Shown here piece by piece: positions 48,249 to 60,719 of a DNA stretch of 64,000 nt. Position numbers and translations under genes: made by a program. Numbering within the stretch: the stretch's first letter is position 1; the number at the start of each line of letters is the position of its first letter. The notes beneath the pieces are model-generated. The model was not told the origin of the DNA, searched no databases, and saw only the letters and a list, made by a program, of their open reading frames with translations. This DNA is from Phoronis australis (lineage: Eukaryota; Phoronida; Phoronidae), in contig NMRA01000240.1 of the NCBI GenBank assembly GCA_002633005.1, forward strand, positions 93,351-157,350, given 5' to 3'.

Positions 48249-48674
48249 ACTTGGCGGAATTCTTCCGCCAAGTATGTTGGTCTGACAGCAAGTTTTTTTT
48301 TTACTTGGCCAAGTATATTGCGCTGACACTAAGTTTGTTTTTTTACTTGGCGGAATTTTTCCGCCAAGTATGCTGATCTGACAGCAAGTTTTTTTTTACT
48401 TGGCGAAATAAATTTCGCCAAATATATTGCTCTGACACTAAGTTTGTTTTTTTACTTGGCGGAATTTTTCCGCCAAGTATGTTGATCTGACAGCAATTTT
48501 TTTTTTACTTGGCGAAATAAATTTCGCCAAGTATATTGCTCTGACACTAAGTTTGTTTTTTTACTTGGCGGAATTTTTTCGCCAAGTATGTTGATCTGAC
48601 AGCAAGTTTTTTTTTACTTGGCGAAATAAATTTCGCCAAGTATGTTGCTCTGACACTAAGTTTGTTTTTTTTTT
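48249..48674 (+). repeat. Tandem array of alternating hairpins, about 109-bp higher-order period
   Basis: Eight palindromes start at 48249, 48303, 48344, 48398, 48454, 48507, 48563 and 48616. Two types alternate: one with arms ACTTGGCGGAA/TTCCGCCAAGT, one with arms ACTTGGCGAAAT/ATTTCGCCAAGT. They are joined by alternating spacers containing CTGACAGCAA or CTGACACTAAG and a T-tract. The second palindrome is collapsed to ACTTGGCCAAGT. The array runs into the assembly gap, so its true length is unknown. Confidence 0.95.
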
Positions 48675-48810
48675 NNNNNNNNNNNNNNNNNNNNNNNNNN
48701 NNNNNNNNNNNNNNNNNNNNNNNNNNNNNNNNNNNNNNNNNNNNNNNNNNNNNNNNNNNNNNNNNNNNNNNNNNNNNNNNNNNNNNNNNNNNNNNNNNNN
48801 NNNNNNNNNN
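48675..48810. other. Assembly gap, 136 N
   Basis: The run of N begins inside the T-tract of a repeat unit, so the gap was probably caused by the hairpin array. ORFs spanning it are meaningless. Confidence 1.
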
Positions 48811-51800
48811 GAGCTACACCCCTCCCCATGTTGCCATAATTTTTTCTTCCCATTTCCCTCTTTGAGGTGGGACCCCGCACAACTTCAGGGTCCTAAGCCA
48901 TCAGATCATCTTGGGTATATTCAGAGCATTTAATTTCTCCTTTAAGGTGAATTTAACCTGTGTGACTTTCAAACTTAGTGGAGAATGATTGGCCATAATG
49001 ACCAAAAGTTCGAGCATGCACTGAAAACAATTACTTCCAAGGGAATCCAGAACACCTCGGGTGTTTTCGTAACCTCAAATTTCACCTAATAGGTGAACGC
49101 TTCCTGCATGTATGCGGACTTCATTTAGCCTATTATTCTCAAGACTGAAAATCACGTGACTTGCCATATTTTGGATAACGTTCATCTTCGAGGGGGAAAT
49201 TTTAGGCTATAAAAATATTTTCGTTGCCCGAAGTGTTTCGAAGACAAATTTGTAAATAGGAAAATAGCCGACGTGCTCTAGATGTTCCGAGGGTAAATTT
49301 GTAGCCATGAAAATACCCAAGAGGTGTCCCAAATGGGCCCTAATCTTTAGTTTTATGCATAATCTGGTACTAGAAGAATCTCCACCCATTGAGACAGTGA
49401 CTAAAACATTATATTTGTTGTCCGAGGTTTTTAGTTCAAAAATAATGTAGCCTGATGTTCCAAATGCACAATCGTTTCATAAGGGTTAATGCTAACAACT
49501 GAATCCTTTCATAGTAATTCTTGAACACCTGTGTTTTTCACCCATGAAACTTGAAGAAGTTGGATCAGAGATTCCTGTTGTCAAAAATGAGTCTGGGGCA
49601 AAGTTTTAAAAATACAGGTATCATGATATTAAAACCCCTTCAGCAGTAGGAAAAAGGTACCATTTGCAGTGTTTTTAACTTCCAGAGTGAAACCCGTTGT
49701 ATTCATGGGAAAAAGTTTGCTTTGGTAGGGATTTTTTCAAGCACCATTTTGAAGAGAAATTGTTCGAGAAAAATCACACAGCTAGGTGTCATGTCCGGTA
49801 TAAACCTATGGGAGTATCTCCTGAAATGGTTTTAGGAGGATACTCTGAAAGCCCAAGGATGGTGATATGAACCCTATCCCTATAAACCTAACGATGTGGA
49901 TTGAATATCATGGAAAGTACAAGCGCAATTGTTGATTTCAGAATGCGCTTATCAGATGGTGTCTTCTGCCTTCCAGATTTCATTCAAATTAAGTTCCTTA
50001 AAGTTGCTTTGAATGCGTCTTGTGTGAAAAAGAATAAATTTTGATCTGAACAACTTACAGCAATATACAGGAATTGGAATGACTAAAAGAAGAAAATTTT
50101 CCAGGCGATCTATCGTTTCACAAATATGCTTGCGAGATAGAAATATTTTTGCGTTTTAAAATTTAACTGAAATAAATGTTTTTTGCATTAATCAAGTCAA
50201 AATAATGATAAAAAAGAAGCTGGAAATCAAACAAGAGGAAATAAAAACAAAAAATAGGAAATCCTCTTAAAAGAGGAAAATTCCAAGCCCTGTATATATC
50301 CCTGTCTCAACTTGTTCCTTAGTGGACTTGGAAGAAATTAAACTTTGTTAGTGCTCAAAGCCATGGTTATTGTACCAGGTCTTAAGCAATAACAAACTAT
50401 CAGTTCAAGGTAAGCCAATATGCCACATGTAATCTCAGTAAGGAACAGTGCGAGTTCAAGAGTCTAACCAGCAGACACGTGAAGATTGACACCGGACACT
50501 AGTATCCAAATCCAACTGCTGGACATGCCAATCTTCATGCGATTAGATTTACTCGCTACTATTTTGGCCAAAAACAACATTGTTAGTATGAGACCAATCT
50601 TATATTGTTACATGATGGTTCTAAAAAGAGGTTGGATTAATAGCAGCTTGAAAAATGGTACACTTTATGTATAAGGAACTTAAAGAGGGTTCATTTTTTC
50701 CATACAGTTTATTACAGACGTTTTCTTAGTTTCCACCATGTATTTAAATGCTTTTTGGGCTAAACAGATTCTAGCCCAGTCTTGTATGGATTGATTTAAA
50801 ACCCTGAAAACAGATTATGTGATCATATTTGAGAATACACCTCTTGAGTGAAGCTTTCAATCCAAATTGAAGTCGAAATTGTTTTTGTCACTTCCAGTCC
50901 ACTTTCTTGTGAGATCAAGATAGTACTTAATGACCACTAGCTTCAAGCTAAAGTTTGAGTAAAAACTTAAGATTTCTAGTAAAACCTTGAACTCAGACTC
51001 GAAGTTTTAGCTCTAATACTGGGATCATTAATTGCCATCAATAAGCGTTCAAATGTAAAATAAAAGAAACTTATCTCGAGGTCAAACAAAAGTATAATAG
51101 AAAATAACAAAAAATCTTGAGTAAAAAGTTGAAACCCCGGACCCAGGTGTGACTTTCATAATAGTCTATGCTTTCAGAAGTCAGTGAATGTGCAACTTGA
51201 GTGGAAGTCGGGTCTTTAATAACCTATACCCCCAGCACCACTGGTGTAGTCAGAATTATTCAACAGAGGTTGCCAAACTTGAAATTGTTGGCAACCACTG
51301 ATTGACTGTAATGAGAGGCAACCTGGAGGCACTGCATGAACAGGGGACAAGGACAGAGGAGCTAGGCAAGCACAAAACTGAAATGAGTTTCTATCAGGGA
51401 TGTTGTGCACCCTAAGGCTATGTTAATTCCCAGACTTAGTACTTCAGTATATCCTTAAACTAGACCATATTTCTAATCAACAAATCAGAAAAATAAAGTT
51501 CCCAATGTTAGACAAATTTCTAAGCATGTTGTGTGTTTTGTAGCTTATGAGTGTAATATTTCTAGGAACACATTAATGATGACACGGTTTTTAATTTTGA
51601 GTCAACGTGAGGGTGTTTGCCAGTGCGAATGTTCTCAAGCATTTCACACTGCCCAACTCTTGCCACGAGGAGGCCCCCTCAATAAGAGTCAAATCTGTAA
51701 TTTTGAAAAACTTTTCGAAAAGACCGAAATGCTGACTAAAATCACTGCTGTATTATGTAGATCATAACCACAAGAATGAAACACTAGCATGTTGCTCAAA

Positions 51801-53539
51801 ACACTGAGCAAAGCATAATGGTAATAGCCACATACAGGGTACCCCCACTTTGAGAACCAGTGTTTTCTACTGCATAACAAGAACCAGTTTTTCACTGAAT
51901 AGCAGGCGTTAAAACTTGTTCTCAAAATGCGGATTGCCAGTGACTATTGCCTGGATAACAATACAACCAACGTAACACACAAGAAACCGTCGATTTGGGT
52001 TAAGTGACCCAACTTAAAATCTTTGAAGTACCCTGACCTCCCAATTTTGAAATATGAGATGTTTTTGCAAGTAGTCATTTCAACGAACCAGGTTTTTAAA
52101 GTTCACTTCCTTACAAAGTCTAACTTCAGGATGCTTTCATTACAGCGAGCCATTATATAGTAGTTTCTGAACGTTTTAGAATGGTTCTGGTTTTGCAATT
52201 AGACTGAAATTAATAGATGATTATTGCAACATGCAACACTTGACATCATGTGAATGTGGAGAGCAAAAAAATGAAACAGTCAATGAGAGAGAGGACACTT
52301 GCATAGATTGCATATGACCAAATGTGCGCCTCTGACCAGTGACTCGGGCATTGCAAAAGTCGCCACGAAAGGGCGAATTTCCAAATAAATTCCACACACG
52401 AACTGTATAAAATGATCCATTTTTGCACTTAAACCACTGAATGTTTCATATACAACTGAGGCTTCTTATGTTAAAAAGAATACAGTCCAGCTTTTTGCTG
52501 AAATTCAATTCCCTGTACATAATAACTTTGCATAATTATGTTATCAGAAAATTTGACTATTCCATTGAGGCTCTAACCAAAATGGGTCAGTTTTAATGAC
52601 TGTGCGAACTCACAAAAGGGTGAGGTTTTATCTTGCTGATTATACTAAAGAGTGGGTATAATCCTAATTTCACAGCAACAAACACCCACCGAAATAATTG
52701 AACACTCCGTACGACTGTATGATGGTAGTCATTGCTGAATGGCATCGCCAAAAGCGATAATGTCAGTCATTATAAAACTATTGCTAGACTACTTAATGTT
52801 TGTGTGTTTAGGATCATTGACTGCATTTTTATGCTCCTAACTTCTGTTAGTAGTGACAAGTGTGGCAGTCTACTATGCAATGACAATGAATAATAGCAGA
52901 ATTTCAGCATATATCCTTATCTGACCCACCAGTTCAACTTTCACGGTATTCTCGGGAGCTTATATAACGTTCATGAACACGTCAACATACGAGAGGGTGT
53001 GCTGTGAAAAGATAGAGACAATCTCCCGTGGCCGCGACGCACTCAGCTACTCCTTTTCCATTATTCGGTGCTATAGTGTGCCTAATATGACTGACTGTTG
53101 TCGTGTTGAGTGTTGTTGTGGGTGGCCTAATTTCTTCCACAAATTATTTCGTAAAAAGTCACATCACTTCAGAATCCAGCATAGTGTACAAGAAAATTAT
53201 CATAAAATGTTTCGTATACGTTACTGGTGATGTATTCCTTGACTCGTTAGCTTTGAAATGCGGGAGTTTGATGAAAACAGAGAGATTTAAACGGATGAAA
53301 ATCCATCGACATTCTTTTACTGGAAGTCGCCATGTTGGTGAACTAGTTTGACCTATTATACAACTGACCAATAGAATGCCTTGTTTCTTTAAATTGGAAC
53401 AGCCAATGATATTCCAAGAATGCGGACGGAAAAGTGCCCTGTAGCAGACCCCAACCAACCTCGAGGGTCTGTGCAGGAGACTATACCTTTCCAGGGAATC
53501 ACGAATCTTGTGTTTCTCATATAACCGTTTATGTTGTTT
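48811..53539. other. No firm gene
   Basis: Long AT-rich stretch without recognised protein families, RNA genes or clear repeats. One weak candidate exon is 51544-51696: a TTTGTAG acceptor and a T|GTAATT donor enclose 153 nt, phase 1-1, with four cysteines (YEC and VCQCEC). It lacks the spacing of the EB/EGF modules. Confidence 0.4.
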
Positions 53540-53690
53540 AACGAGAGAAAGGTTTTGCTTTTCAGACTGTTTACTAATATTAAAAGTATCGTCAACGTCT
53601 CTCAACCAAACCCTTGGTTTCACTCCAGCATTGGTGTTGAGCGCTCTCTTTTCCTTGGCCAAAAATTTGTAACATGCCACTGCGCATGCG
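53540..53690 (-). pseudogene. Penelope-like RT fragment (weak)
   Basis: Within a 173-codon minus-strand ORF, only the part near its start reads like a known family: PRVWLRDVDDTFNI resembles the catalytic W.RYVDDTF box of Penelope-like reverse transcriptases, with Y replaced by D. The rest of the ORF is not recognisable. The match is short, so chance cannot be excluded. Confidence 0.4.
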
Positions 53691-53818
53691 TTAAATTTTG
53701 CCTGCAGCCCTCCATAAGATATAGAACGGAATGAACTATTATCAGTATATCAGAAGTCATGGGAGATAACTGTACAATTTGCTAAACGTCTGGCAGAGAG
53801 TGTATGTAGTCTTGTTAC

Positions 53819-53985
53819 CAGGGGGCAGATACAATATTTTGAGTTGGGGGGTGGGGGGCAGGGCAGAGTATTAGCCAGGATTTTGCCCATCAGTCATTCG
53901 CACCCTGTACTTCCAAATGGAATCTGGGAGGGATAATTTAAGGGGAGGGGGACTTGACACCCTTGGCCCCTCACTTCCGCTACTG
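53819..53985 (-). mobile_element. CAGTAGCGG MITE, same family as 26196-26350
   Basis: On the minus strand it begins CAGTAGCGGAAGTGAGG; the other end reads CAGGGGGCAGATAC. The interior shares the 20-base phrase GCAAAATCCTGGCTAATACT with the element at 26196. GTTAC flanks it on both sides, possibly part of a target duplication. Confidence 0.7.
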
Positions 53986-54939
53986 GTTACTGCTAAGTAT
54001 AAGTGTCACTGGTGAAAAAAATTTCCCTTGTCTTTGAAGTTTGCTCCGATCAGGCTATGTTAACGACCGCTTGTAAGTACCCAGCTCATTTTTAAGTCAA
54101 ATTTGCGGGAAATTTCATTTAGCTATATAATTTGCGGATAACCCAAGGACGACCGGGAGTAATGAGAAGTTGCCAGTTTCATATGATTTTTCGAAATTTT
54201 CCCGTTTCTCTTGTGCTCCGAAAACGGATCCCCGTACAATGGTGTTTGAAGTGTAATGATCGCGGGCTTGTCTTGCAATGGAATTTGCACTGTTGAGGAA
54301 GACTAGAACTTTATCGGTAAGAAACATTGTTTTGTCCATTTTCCCGTCCGGGATGATCTTATGAATAATTTCAGAGCGTGGGCGCACCCAGCCTAAACAA
54401 TGGGGGGCTCGAATTTTGTAGAATATGTACTTTTCACTAAGATTCACGGGGTACTTTCAAAGCTATGAATTGTGCATTCGCCCAATTCTGGTTGTTCCTA
54501 ACTTTTTAGTGGACTTTTGTCTCGTTTTCTACTCTGAGGAGCACCTTTTTGTCCCCCCCCCCCTGCGTGCGCACATGTAAAGTGTAAAAAAAAGTTTTTT
54601 ATACAAAATTCTACAATTTTGCCTGCAAGTAAATGATTTTAAGATTGTTTTAAAATTTTGTTCAATTGTTGTTCCGCACAAATTATAGCCGTGCTCACAG
54701 CAGTGATTAGTTTCATTATTGAATGTTTTGAAATTGTTATCCTGTCTAGGGGTATGTGAAATAATGAACAAAATCATTACAATGTATCAGATTTTGTTAC
54801 CTGGGTCCTGCAGGGAACAGTGGAAATATGTGTTGTTTACCGTCAGATAAAAGGGTTCAAAAATTACGTTGCTCATCTTTTTTAATTAGTACGTAGGATT
54901 CCATACACAAATAGATATGTACTGTCAAAAATCTCAAGA

Positions 54940-55329
54940 TTAATAATAAGCGCTATGGCATGGCAACTGAGGGTCACTCATGGGTCGATGCGCCGACCAG
55001 CCATCGGTACATATTGTTTTTGTTCTGTACTTCGGTGCACCAGCAAGTGACCCACGTCCTTGAGCACAGCTGTTGGTCATTACAGAGGCGTTCATGAATC
55101 CTTGCAGCAGGTGGGTATACATACAAGAAAAAACGTCATAGTATGTGAAACGTGCGTCTTCCTCGAGAAAAATATCGCTCACCTTATCCACAAGATTCTG
55201 AATGTTGTCATTGTGATGAACTGATTGGCCGACTTGCGGAGACAAAATGTCATCAACGAACTTGGCAACATGGTGTGTAACCGAGTCGTTGTTGCAGTGA
55301 TTCATGAACGCCTCTGCAGTGACCACCAA
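54940..55329 (-). CDS. Hypothetical 129-codon ORF, unrecognised
   Basis: It is one of the longer stop-free frames outside transposon remnants. The N-terminal half has ordinary globular-looking composition (HHVAKFVDDILSPQV, VSDIFLEEDARFTYYDVFSC), which is why it is listed. I do not recognise it. It lies just outside the left end of the 55610-58863 element. No splice sites, promoter or poly(A) signal tie it to a gene, and it may be chance or a scrap of another element. Confidence 0.2.
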   Translation of the reverse strand: MVVTAEAFMNHCNNDSVTHHVAKFVDDILSPQVGQSVHHNDNIQNLVDKVSDIFLEEDARFTYYDVFSCMYTHLLQGFMNASVMTNSCAQGRGSLAGAPKYRTKTICTDGWSAHRPMSDPQLPCHSAYY

Positions 55330-55609
55330 CTGTGGCCAAGGACGAGTTTATCTGCTACGGATGTAAGTGATCTTCTGCAGATTTTTCAAGGAAACTATAT
55401 TTTTCATTTGATCAACAAATATATGCGTTGTGGAATCCCCTGTACCCCCTATTGTCGTCAACTTGCACTTATTCTAAAGTGCAACCAAGTGTTTGGTTGA
55501 GATACGTTGGGATCACTGAACAGTCTGAAAAGCAATTTTTCTCTCAGTACGAAGAAGGAGGGTAGAGGCTGTGTGAACGCGTTCTTTGATTGCTTATTGT
55601 CAGTTAATA

Positions 55610-58600
55610 GTCAGGTTTGTTGTGTAATTTTGTTGAGTTTTTTGGTGGAAAGTGGAAACCTCATGGAACAACAAATCAGAAAATAAGTGATGCCTTTTTG
55701 GCGGCCATCTTGGCGGCCATCTTGGATTTCAAAAATCGCACCGGTAACATACATTTTGTTCAATAGTTCTGCTCTTGGGTCACTTAGTTTTAATGGCTGC
55801 ACCCACATTTTTGTAGGCAAGGAATCCGAAAATGCAAATTATCAAATGTGAAACATAATCAAGAACCCGTTTATTAGCAGCAACATTTTGTAAATGCCTT
55901 CATCATGTATTCCAACACATATGCACACTATTTTATCAGACTTAAAAATGTTTGTGGTCTTACTACTAGCATATTTCGTTCGGATTTGTTTCCTTCAACA
56001 CACTTAAAATCAACCACTATCTATACAACCTATTTGCGTTTGCAGAACAAGAGAGTATCTTTGTTGTAGTTCAATAGTCTTTCAAAACTTTGAAACCAGT
56101 CTACAGATCATCACTGTCGCCATCTCTGTCATCCTTAGCACCAGGGATGGCGGCATTATAAGAGTTTAACATTCTGACATTCTGGACAACACTGACATAG
56201 ATGTGTGCAAGGTAGTTCCTTTGATCGACGAGAGCATTGTTGGGAGGAAAAAATATCTTTTGCATTGACATCTAACCATTTAAATAAAAGCACCTGTCGC
56301 AGGAGCCTCCTAAGTTGTGAGAGGTGTCAGTTGGTCGTCTTTGTCCTTGTATAACCCATTCTCTGCAACGGGTCAAAGAACTTCTGTCGAGCAATGGCTA
56401 CCGGTCTCTGCACTCTGGCTTGAATAAACATCCTCAGCACACGCTGTTCAAAGCCCCAATGGATGGTTGAAGTTTGTCACTGTAAGCCGTATGTTTGCAG
56501 AAGAGGTACAATCTCAGCTCGGGGATACTATCTATGTCAATACCCTGCGGTGAGCATGCAGCACCTGTAAAACGGGCTAATGTGAACAAGAAGCAGTACA
56601 AAGAGTATGCAATGCAATGACAACATCACTGTCAGCCTCCAACTATATATTAGACCATGTTGTTTTGCCTATCCTGGAGAACCGACCAGTGTTATCTCCC
56701 CCTGTAAAAGCATGGAAAGCCGGAAGAGGGTTTGTCTGGGCAGCACATAGCGCTAACCATATTGGGTTTATGTCCACAAACCCAGATGCCATTGAGACAA
56801 GAGTATTTCTGAGAAGCCGGTCATAGTAGGCAATGACAAGTACCAGAACATCTTTTTCGGGTGAAAAAAGTACCAGATGAGAATCAGGGACGTTTTGATG
56901 GGATGTCCGCACTGCATGATGTATTACCAACGCACCTGCTTCTTCGTGATTGTTTTCGTCAAAGCGTAGAGAATGCCTGTTGCTTATTGTAAATATTGAC
57001 TAATTGGCAGAGTCTGTAGACTGATATGAAGAATCTCATTAGCATTGCTGGAAATACCGTACAGTACAGAATTGGCCTTCACCATCCTCTCGAGGTGTTT
57101 ACAAGCTTGGTCTGCACCAAAGGACACAAATGGGATTTCAAAGGACACAAATGGGATTTCGGTTTTGCTGACTGACATACCTGTTCCAATGTCAGTCCAT
57201 ATGTGGTAGTGTTTGGTTCTTAGGTCTTGCATATCATCAATGTATGTAGGCCGGAGTCTTTTGTACTTGATGCGAGCAGAAGCAAAGAAAATTTTGATCC
57301 TTGCATCAACAGCCTGGAGATGCAGAGTCAAATAAGCATTTCGAGATATTGCCACAAATACCATGATGGTTTGGACTCGATGCAGATATTTCACAATGGA
57401 CTTAAACATGGCATTAGCTGATCATTTCGCTGTCCCGTTCTCTGAATGTTTCAAATGTCTTGGCAATTGTCAACAATTCCAGCAAATTGTGTATACATGT
57501 AGTTTGCTTTGTGCTCTCGGCTTTTATGGTTTTGTTCTTCTCTGAACAGGCTGTTGGTGATGAATTTAGAGCCTCACAGCAAAAGGCGTCTAACTGTGGG
57601 TTTCCATTAATGAATTCCTCTAGGACTATCTCAAACACTGCTGTATAGGATTACAAGTAAATGTGGACTCGGAAAGTGCGCTTGTAGGGAGTGTACTTTA
57701 GAATCTGTCTAGTTGTTGCTGTGCCAAAGACGTTAGCTTCTACCCAGAAATCATCTATGCCGGAATGCCCTGTGAACTTCCCAAGAGCTATCTGAGCTGC
57801 CATTCCAGCATCCAATTCCCCAAGTCTTAGGTTCACTGTTTGCTTTAGTTCTGGTCTGGTATCCAGGAGCTGCACAACCCTCTGGTGTAGACCCATGTCA
57901 CATGAAATGACAGTTGGATCAGCTTTGCCAGCAACCAGCCTCTTCAACTGTCTCGTCTGCATAACACCTATTAGAAGGGTCGACCAATCATGGGCCACGT
58001 TTGGAAGTAGTGGTACCGCACCTAACTCAGTGAGAGACTGGCTTGTGCAGATCATTGAGTTGAAGCCTGTCCAGTAATTGATCTTCCTATTCTCTTCATT
58101 CCTTAGCCTGGTTACTGCCAACGTTACTAGCCATACAAGGTGTGTCGGCTGATATGTGTCAGAGATTCCCTCTTGGCTACAAATTTATGTGTTCTTTTGC
58201 TTGCTTGTGGATTTGGACTGTCGCTATGTGCCCTACGTATGTGGCACGGTGTGACAGTGAGGTCCTTTGCTTCCGTGATGGTTAAAGGTGGTTTGTTTTT
58301 TCAATTCCTTGCCCCACAAATAGGGTGGAGCCATTAAAACTAACATTGTAGGAGACCAGATGAAATTGTATACATGTGAAATAATTTATTGTGTATAAAA
58401 ATGATTTATTTACATATGTCATTGTAATCTTAACATCATTTTTTAAATTATATATTTGTGTATAATAACTGTATATGATTTTCTTTGTATTTATTTAACC
58501 CATATACAATTCCTCTTGGCGCTTTCGGGGAATGTATATTCATCGCACTGAAGATTTCATAATGAACATTAAAAAACCAAGAGCAGAGATAAATGAGCAA

Positions 58601-58863
58601 AATGTACTTTACGGGTGCCATTTATGAAAATTCAAGACGGCCACCAAAGATTAAAATGTTCAATTCTGCGCCCCAAGAAATGCTGGTGTATCCATAGAAA
58701 ATAACATTCTAAGTGACCCAAGCACTGAGACATTGAGCAAAATGGCCGACGAAAATAGAATCAATTACTTTCTGATTCGTCATTCCATGAGTTTTCCAAA
58801 AATGTTTCCACTTCCCCCAGAAAATTCCAACGAATATCAAAACTTGGACACAGCGAACCTGAC
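55610..58863 (-). mobile_element. 3.25-kb DNA-transposon-like element with long terminal inverted repeats
   Basis: The left end GTCAGGTTTGTTGTGT and the right end, reverse complement of GTCAGGTTCGCTGTGT, are inverted repeats each flanked by TA (55608-55609 and 58864-58865). Similarity continues inward for over 200 bp with indels: GAAGTGGAAAC or AAAGTGGAAAC, CTCATGGAA, AATCAGAAA, GGCGGCCAT/GTCGGCCAT and CTTGGGTCACTTAG occur in the same order from both ends. Between them lies a broken ORF (56300-58121) of an uncharacterised family on the minus strand. TA flanks fit a TA-targeting cut-and-paste element, but no classical transposase is seen. The superfamily is undetermined. Confidence 0.7.
56300..58121 (-). 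pseudogene. Broken member of a widespread uncharacterised, element-associated protein family
   Basis: Four blocks follow each other on the minus strand in changing frames. Block 1 (58121-57651): WTGFNSMI, ISCDMGLHQRV, LRLGELDAGMAAQIALGKF, GIDDFWVEANVFGTAT. Block 2 (57409-56984): LHLQAVDARIKIFFASAR, RLRPTYIDDM, FGADQACKHLERM. Block 3 (56930-56643): SPEKDVLVLVI, FHAFTGGDNTGRF. Block 4 (about 56540-56340): LRLYLFCKHTAYSDKLQP. From memory, this order matches a large family of unnamed predicted proteins in cnidarian, amphioxus, hemichordate and sea urchin genomes, which usually read PDTDVxVL and GADNTG at block 3. The DTD and GxDxxG motifs recall FEN/PIN nucleases (inference). A 21-bp duplication at 57119-57160 repeats EIPFVSF. 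The N-terminus is not recognised. Confidence 0.65.
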
Positions 58864-58939
58864 TATAAGGAATATCTAAGTCTTAAGACTAGTAGAGCAG
58901 ATAAGTGAGAAATCTTGTGGATGGTACAAAACCCAGACC

Positions 58940-60470
58940 TTGCCAACCACAACAGACTGTACCAGCTATGCCCTTATGCCGGAGGCTGCTCTCTGACCTG
59001 TTAACACCACTTGAGGATTCCATTTTCTGCTTGCTGGTGATACCTGAATCTCTTATAACCTAAAAAAATTGTCTTTGGAATCTCAGATTGTGAGAACTTC
59101 TCTTGGTCTTGAAGTCTTCAACCAGAGACCTTGGCGGAAGGGATACTGTCGTCCTACTACATAATCCAACTGACGTGGAACTCATTGTTGCTTCCAACCA
59201 TTTCCTGATAAGCTGCTTTGCCTCCTGATCCATGTGGTCGACTTTTACAGACTCTCCCTGAACGGGGTCACTATGTCCATTGCATTTGTGAAGTCGTTTA
59301 GGCTGATTTCGTACACCTTGCCCAGACATTTCACTAACTTCTCACCCAGGGTTGGTATCTCCTCGCCGTTCATCCTGAAGGCTTGGTGCTGGCTCATTTT
59401 ACCTTTCGTCAAAACCAGACTTCTTGACTTCTGCACCTTGAACTTCATCCTGCCCCAAACAATTAGCTATTCTAGGTTCGTCAACACCCGTCCTGCTCCT
59501 ACCACTGTTGATGTGGTTACTGTTAGGTCATCAATAAATGCACGGCAGAATGGATGGAGTCATCCTTGCAGACTTTGCTGGCTCGCCGAATAATGAAGTT
59601 CTTCGCAAGAACAAATAAACTGACTGAAACGGGGCACCCGGTCAAGATCCTTTCTCCAAAGGCTTGAAATCTGTTGCAAAATCCATCGTAGAATATTGGA
59701 TCTGTGTACTGTTTAAATAGTCGTTGATGACCTTCTGAACTCATTCTAGAATATGAAATGTCGCTTTCGCCTTTCTACTCAGTTAATGTTACATGGAACC
59801 ATAAGCACTCTCAATATCTAAGCTCACAGCTGCCCTAGTCCTACATGCTTGCCTTTGTATTACCGATAAGCTCTGTTAGAACAGGCAACTCGACTGTCCT
59901 CGTACTGTATGTACTGCATGGTCAATTTATCCGTCCCCCAGGGCGTACTTGACATTTTTTGATGCAATCACTGCGAAGAACATTTTGTACTCCACATCAA
60001 GCAGGAAAATTGTCTTGCACATGTACATGTAGTCCTTTATAGATTTGGTCTTTGCTCTTTGGCGTGTAACAACCCTTAGCCTCGCCCCAGTGATCAGCAA
60101 GTGTCTTCGATTTTTAGACTCTTCTCAGTAGCTTCCATAATAGTCTTAATAGCCCCGGGCACTTCTTGCATACGATGTAACTAGACTCAGAGGGAATCGG
60201 CTTCGGCCTCTATGACGACACTCTTTACCTTAAAGAACTTATTATGTCCAATGTCAAACTGAAGTTCAGGTAGAATTTCCTCATCCATCCAATTGAACTC
60301 CTCTAGATTGTCAAGCCGGTTCGCGTCGCTATGAATCTCCACCAGATGATCTTTTAGTTCTACTTCACTGTATGATAACCGACCACGTGTTTCTTAGTTC
60401 ATCTCCAGTTTCGCCACTTGGAGAATCCTCGGGTTTGTAACTTATTACAAAGAATAATTTGTTTTCCCAT
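58940..60470 (-). pseudogene. LINE (non-LTR retrotransposon) RT remnant
   Basis: On the minus strand the RT of a LINE is readable in shifting frames: SLDIESAYGSM (59830-59790), FCNRFQAFGERILTGCPVSV (about 59680-59620), the catalytic box CRAFIDDLTVTT (about 59545-59510; F-x-DD type), MKFKVQKSRSLVLTKGK (59448-59398), KLVKCLGKVYE, then in a third frame LIRKWLEAT and SLVEDFKTKRSSHNL, and finally ESSLRHKGIAGTV near 58980. More upstream text to about 60470 is in keeping with the N-terminal RT region but too decayed to name. Many stops; not functional. The residues around the active site match a LINE family common in marine invertebrates, whose clade I do not name. Confidence 0.75.
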
Positions 60471-60719
60471 GGAGAACTCGGTATTGGGCTGCTAACACTT
60501 CCAGCCTGTCAGTCTTTCCCTGACGTCATTCACCCCTCCAAGTGTCACTCGTCTCCCCGACTTGACCTCTGGCCTTTCCCAGACGTTACTGGACTTCTCC
60601 AATCGTTAAACTAACTTTGAACAGATGTTGTTTCTCTGCTCCCTCCGTCAACCATCAACAAGATGACGTCTTTGCAGCATGTTTAACATGAACGCGCACC
60701 AAAGCTAGCCCATACCCCC

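Noticed and set aside
48249-48674. Possible CRISPR-like array of regular palindromes
   Set aside because: This is animal DNA, the spacers are themselves repeated, and the period alternates between two types, unlike a CRISPR array.
48656-48880. ORFs spanning the N run
   Set aside because: They are open only because unknown bases give no stops.
53159-53680. 173-codon minus-strand ORF as a gene
   Set aside because: Only a short VDDTF-type box is recognisable. The rest has no family resemblance and no gene signals.
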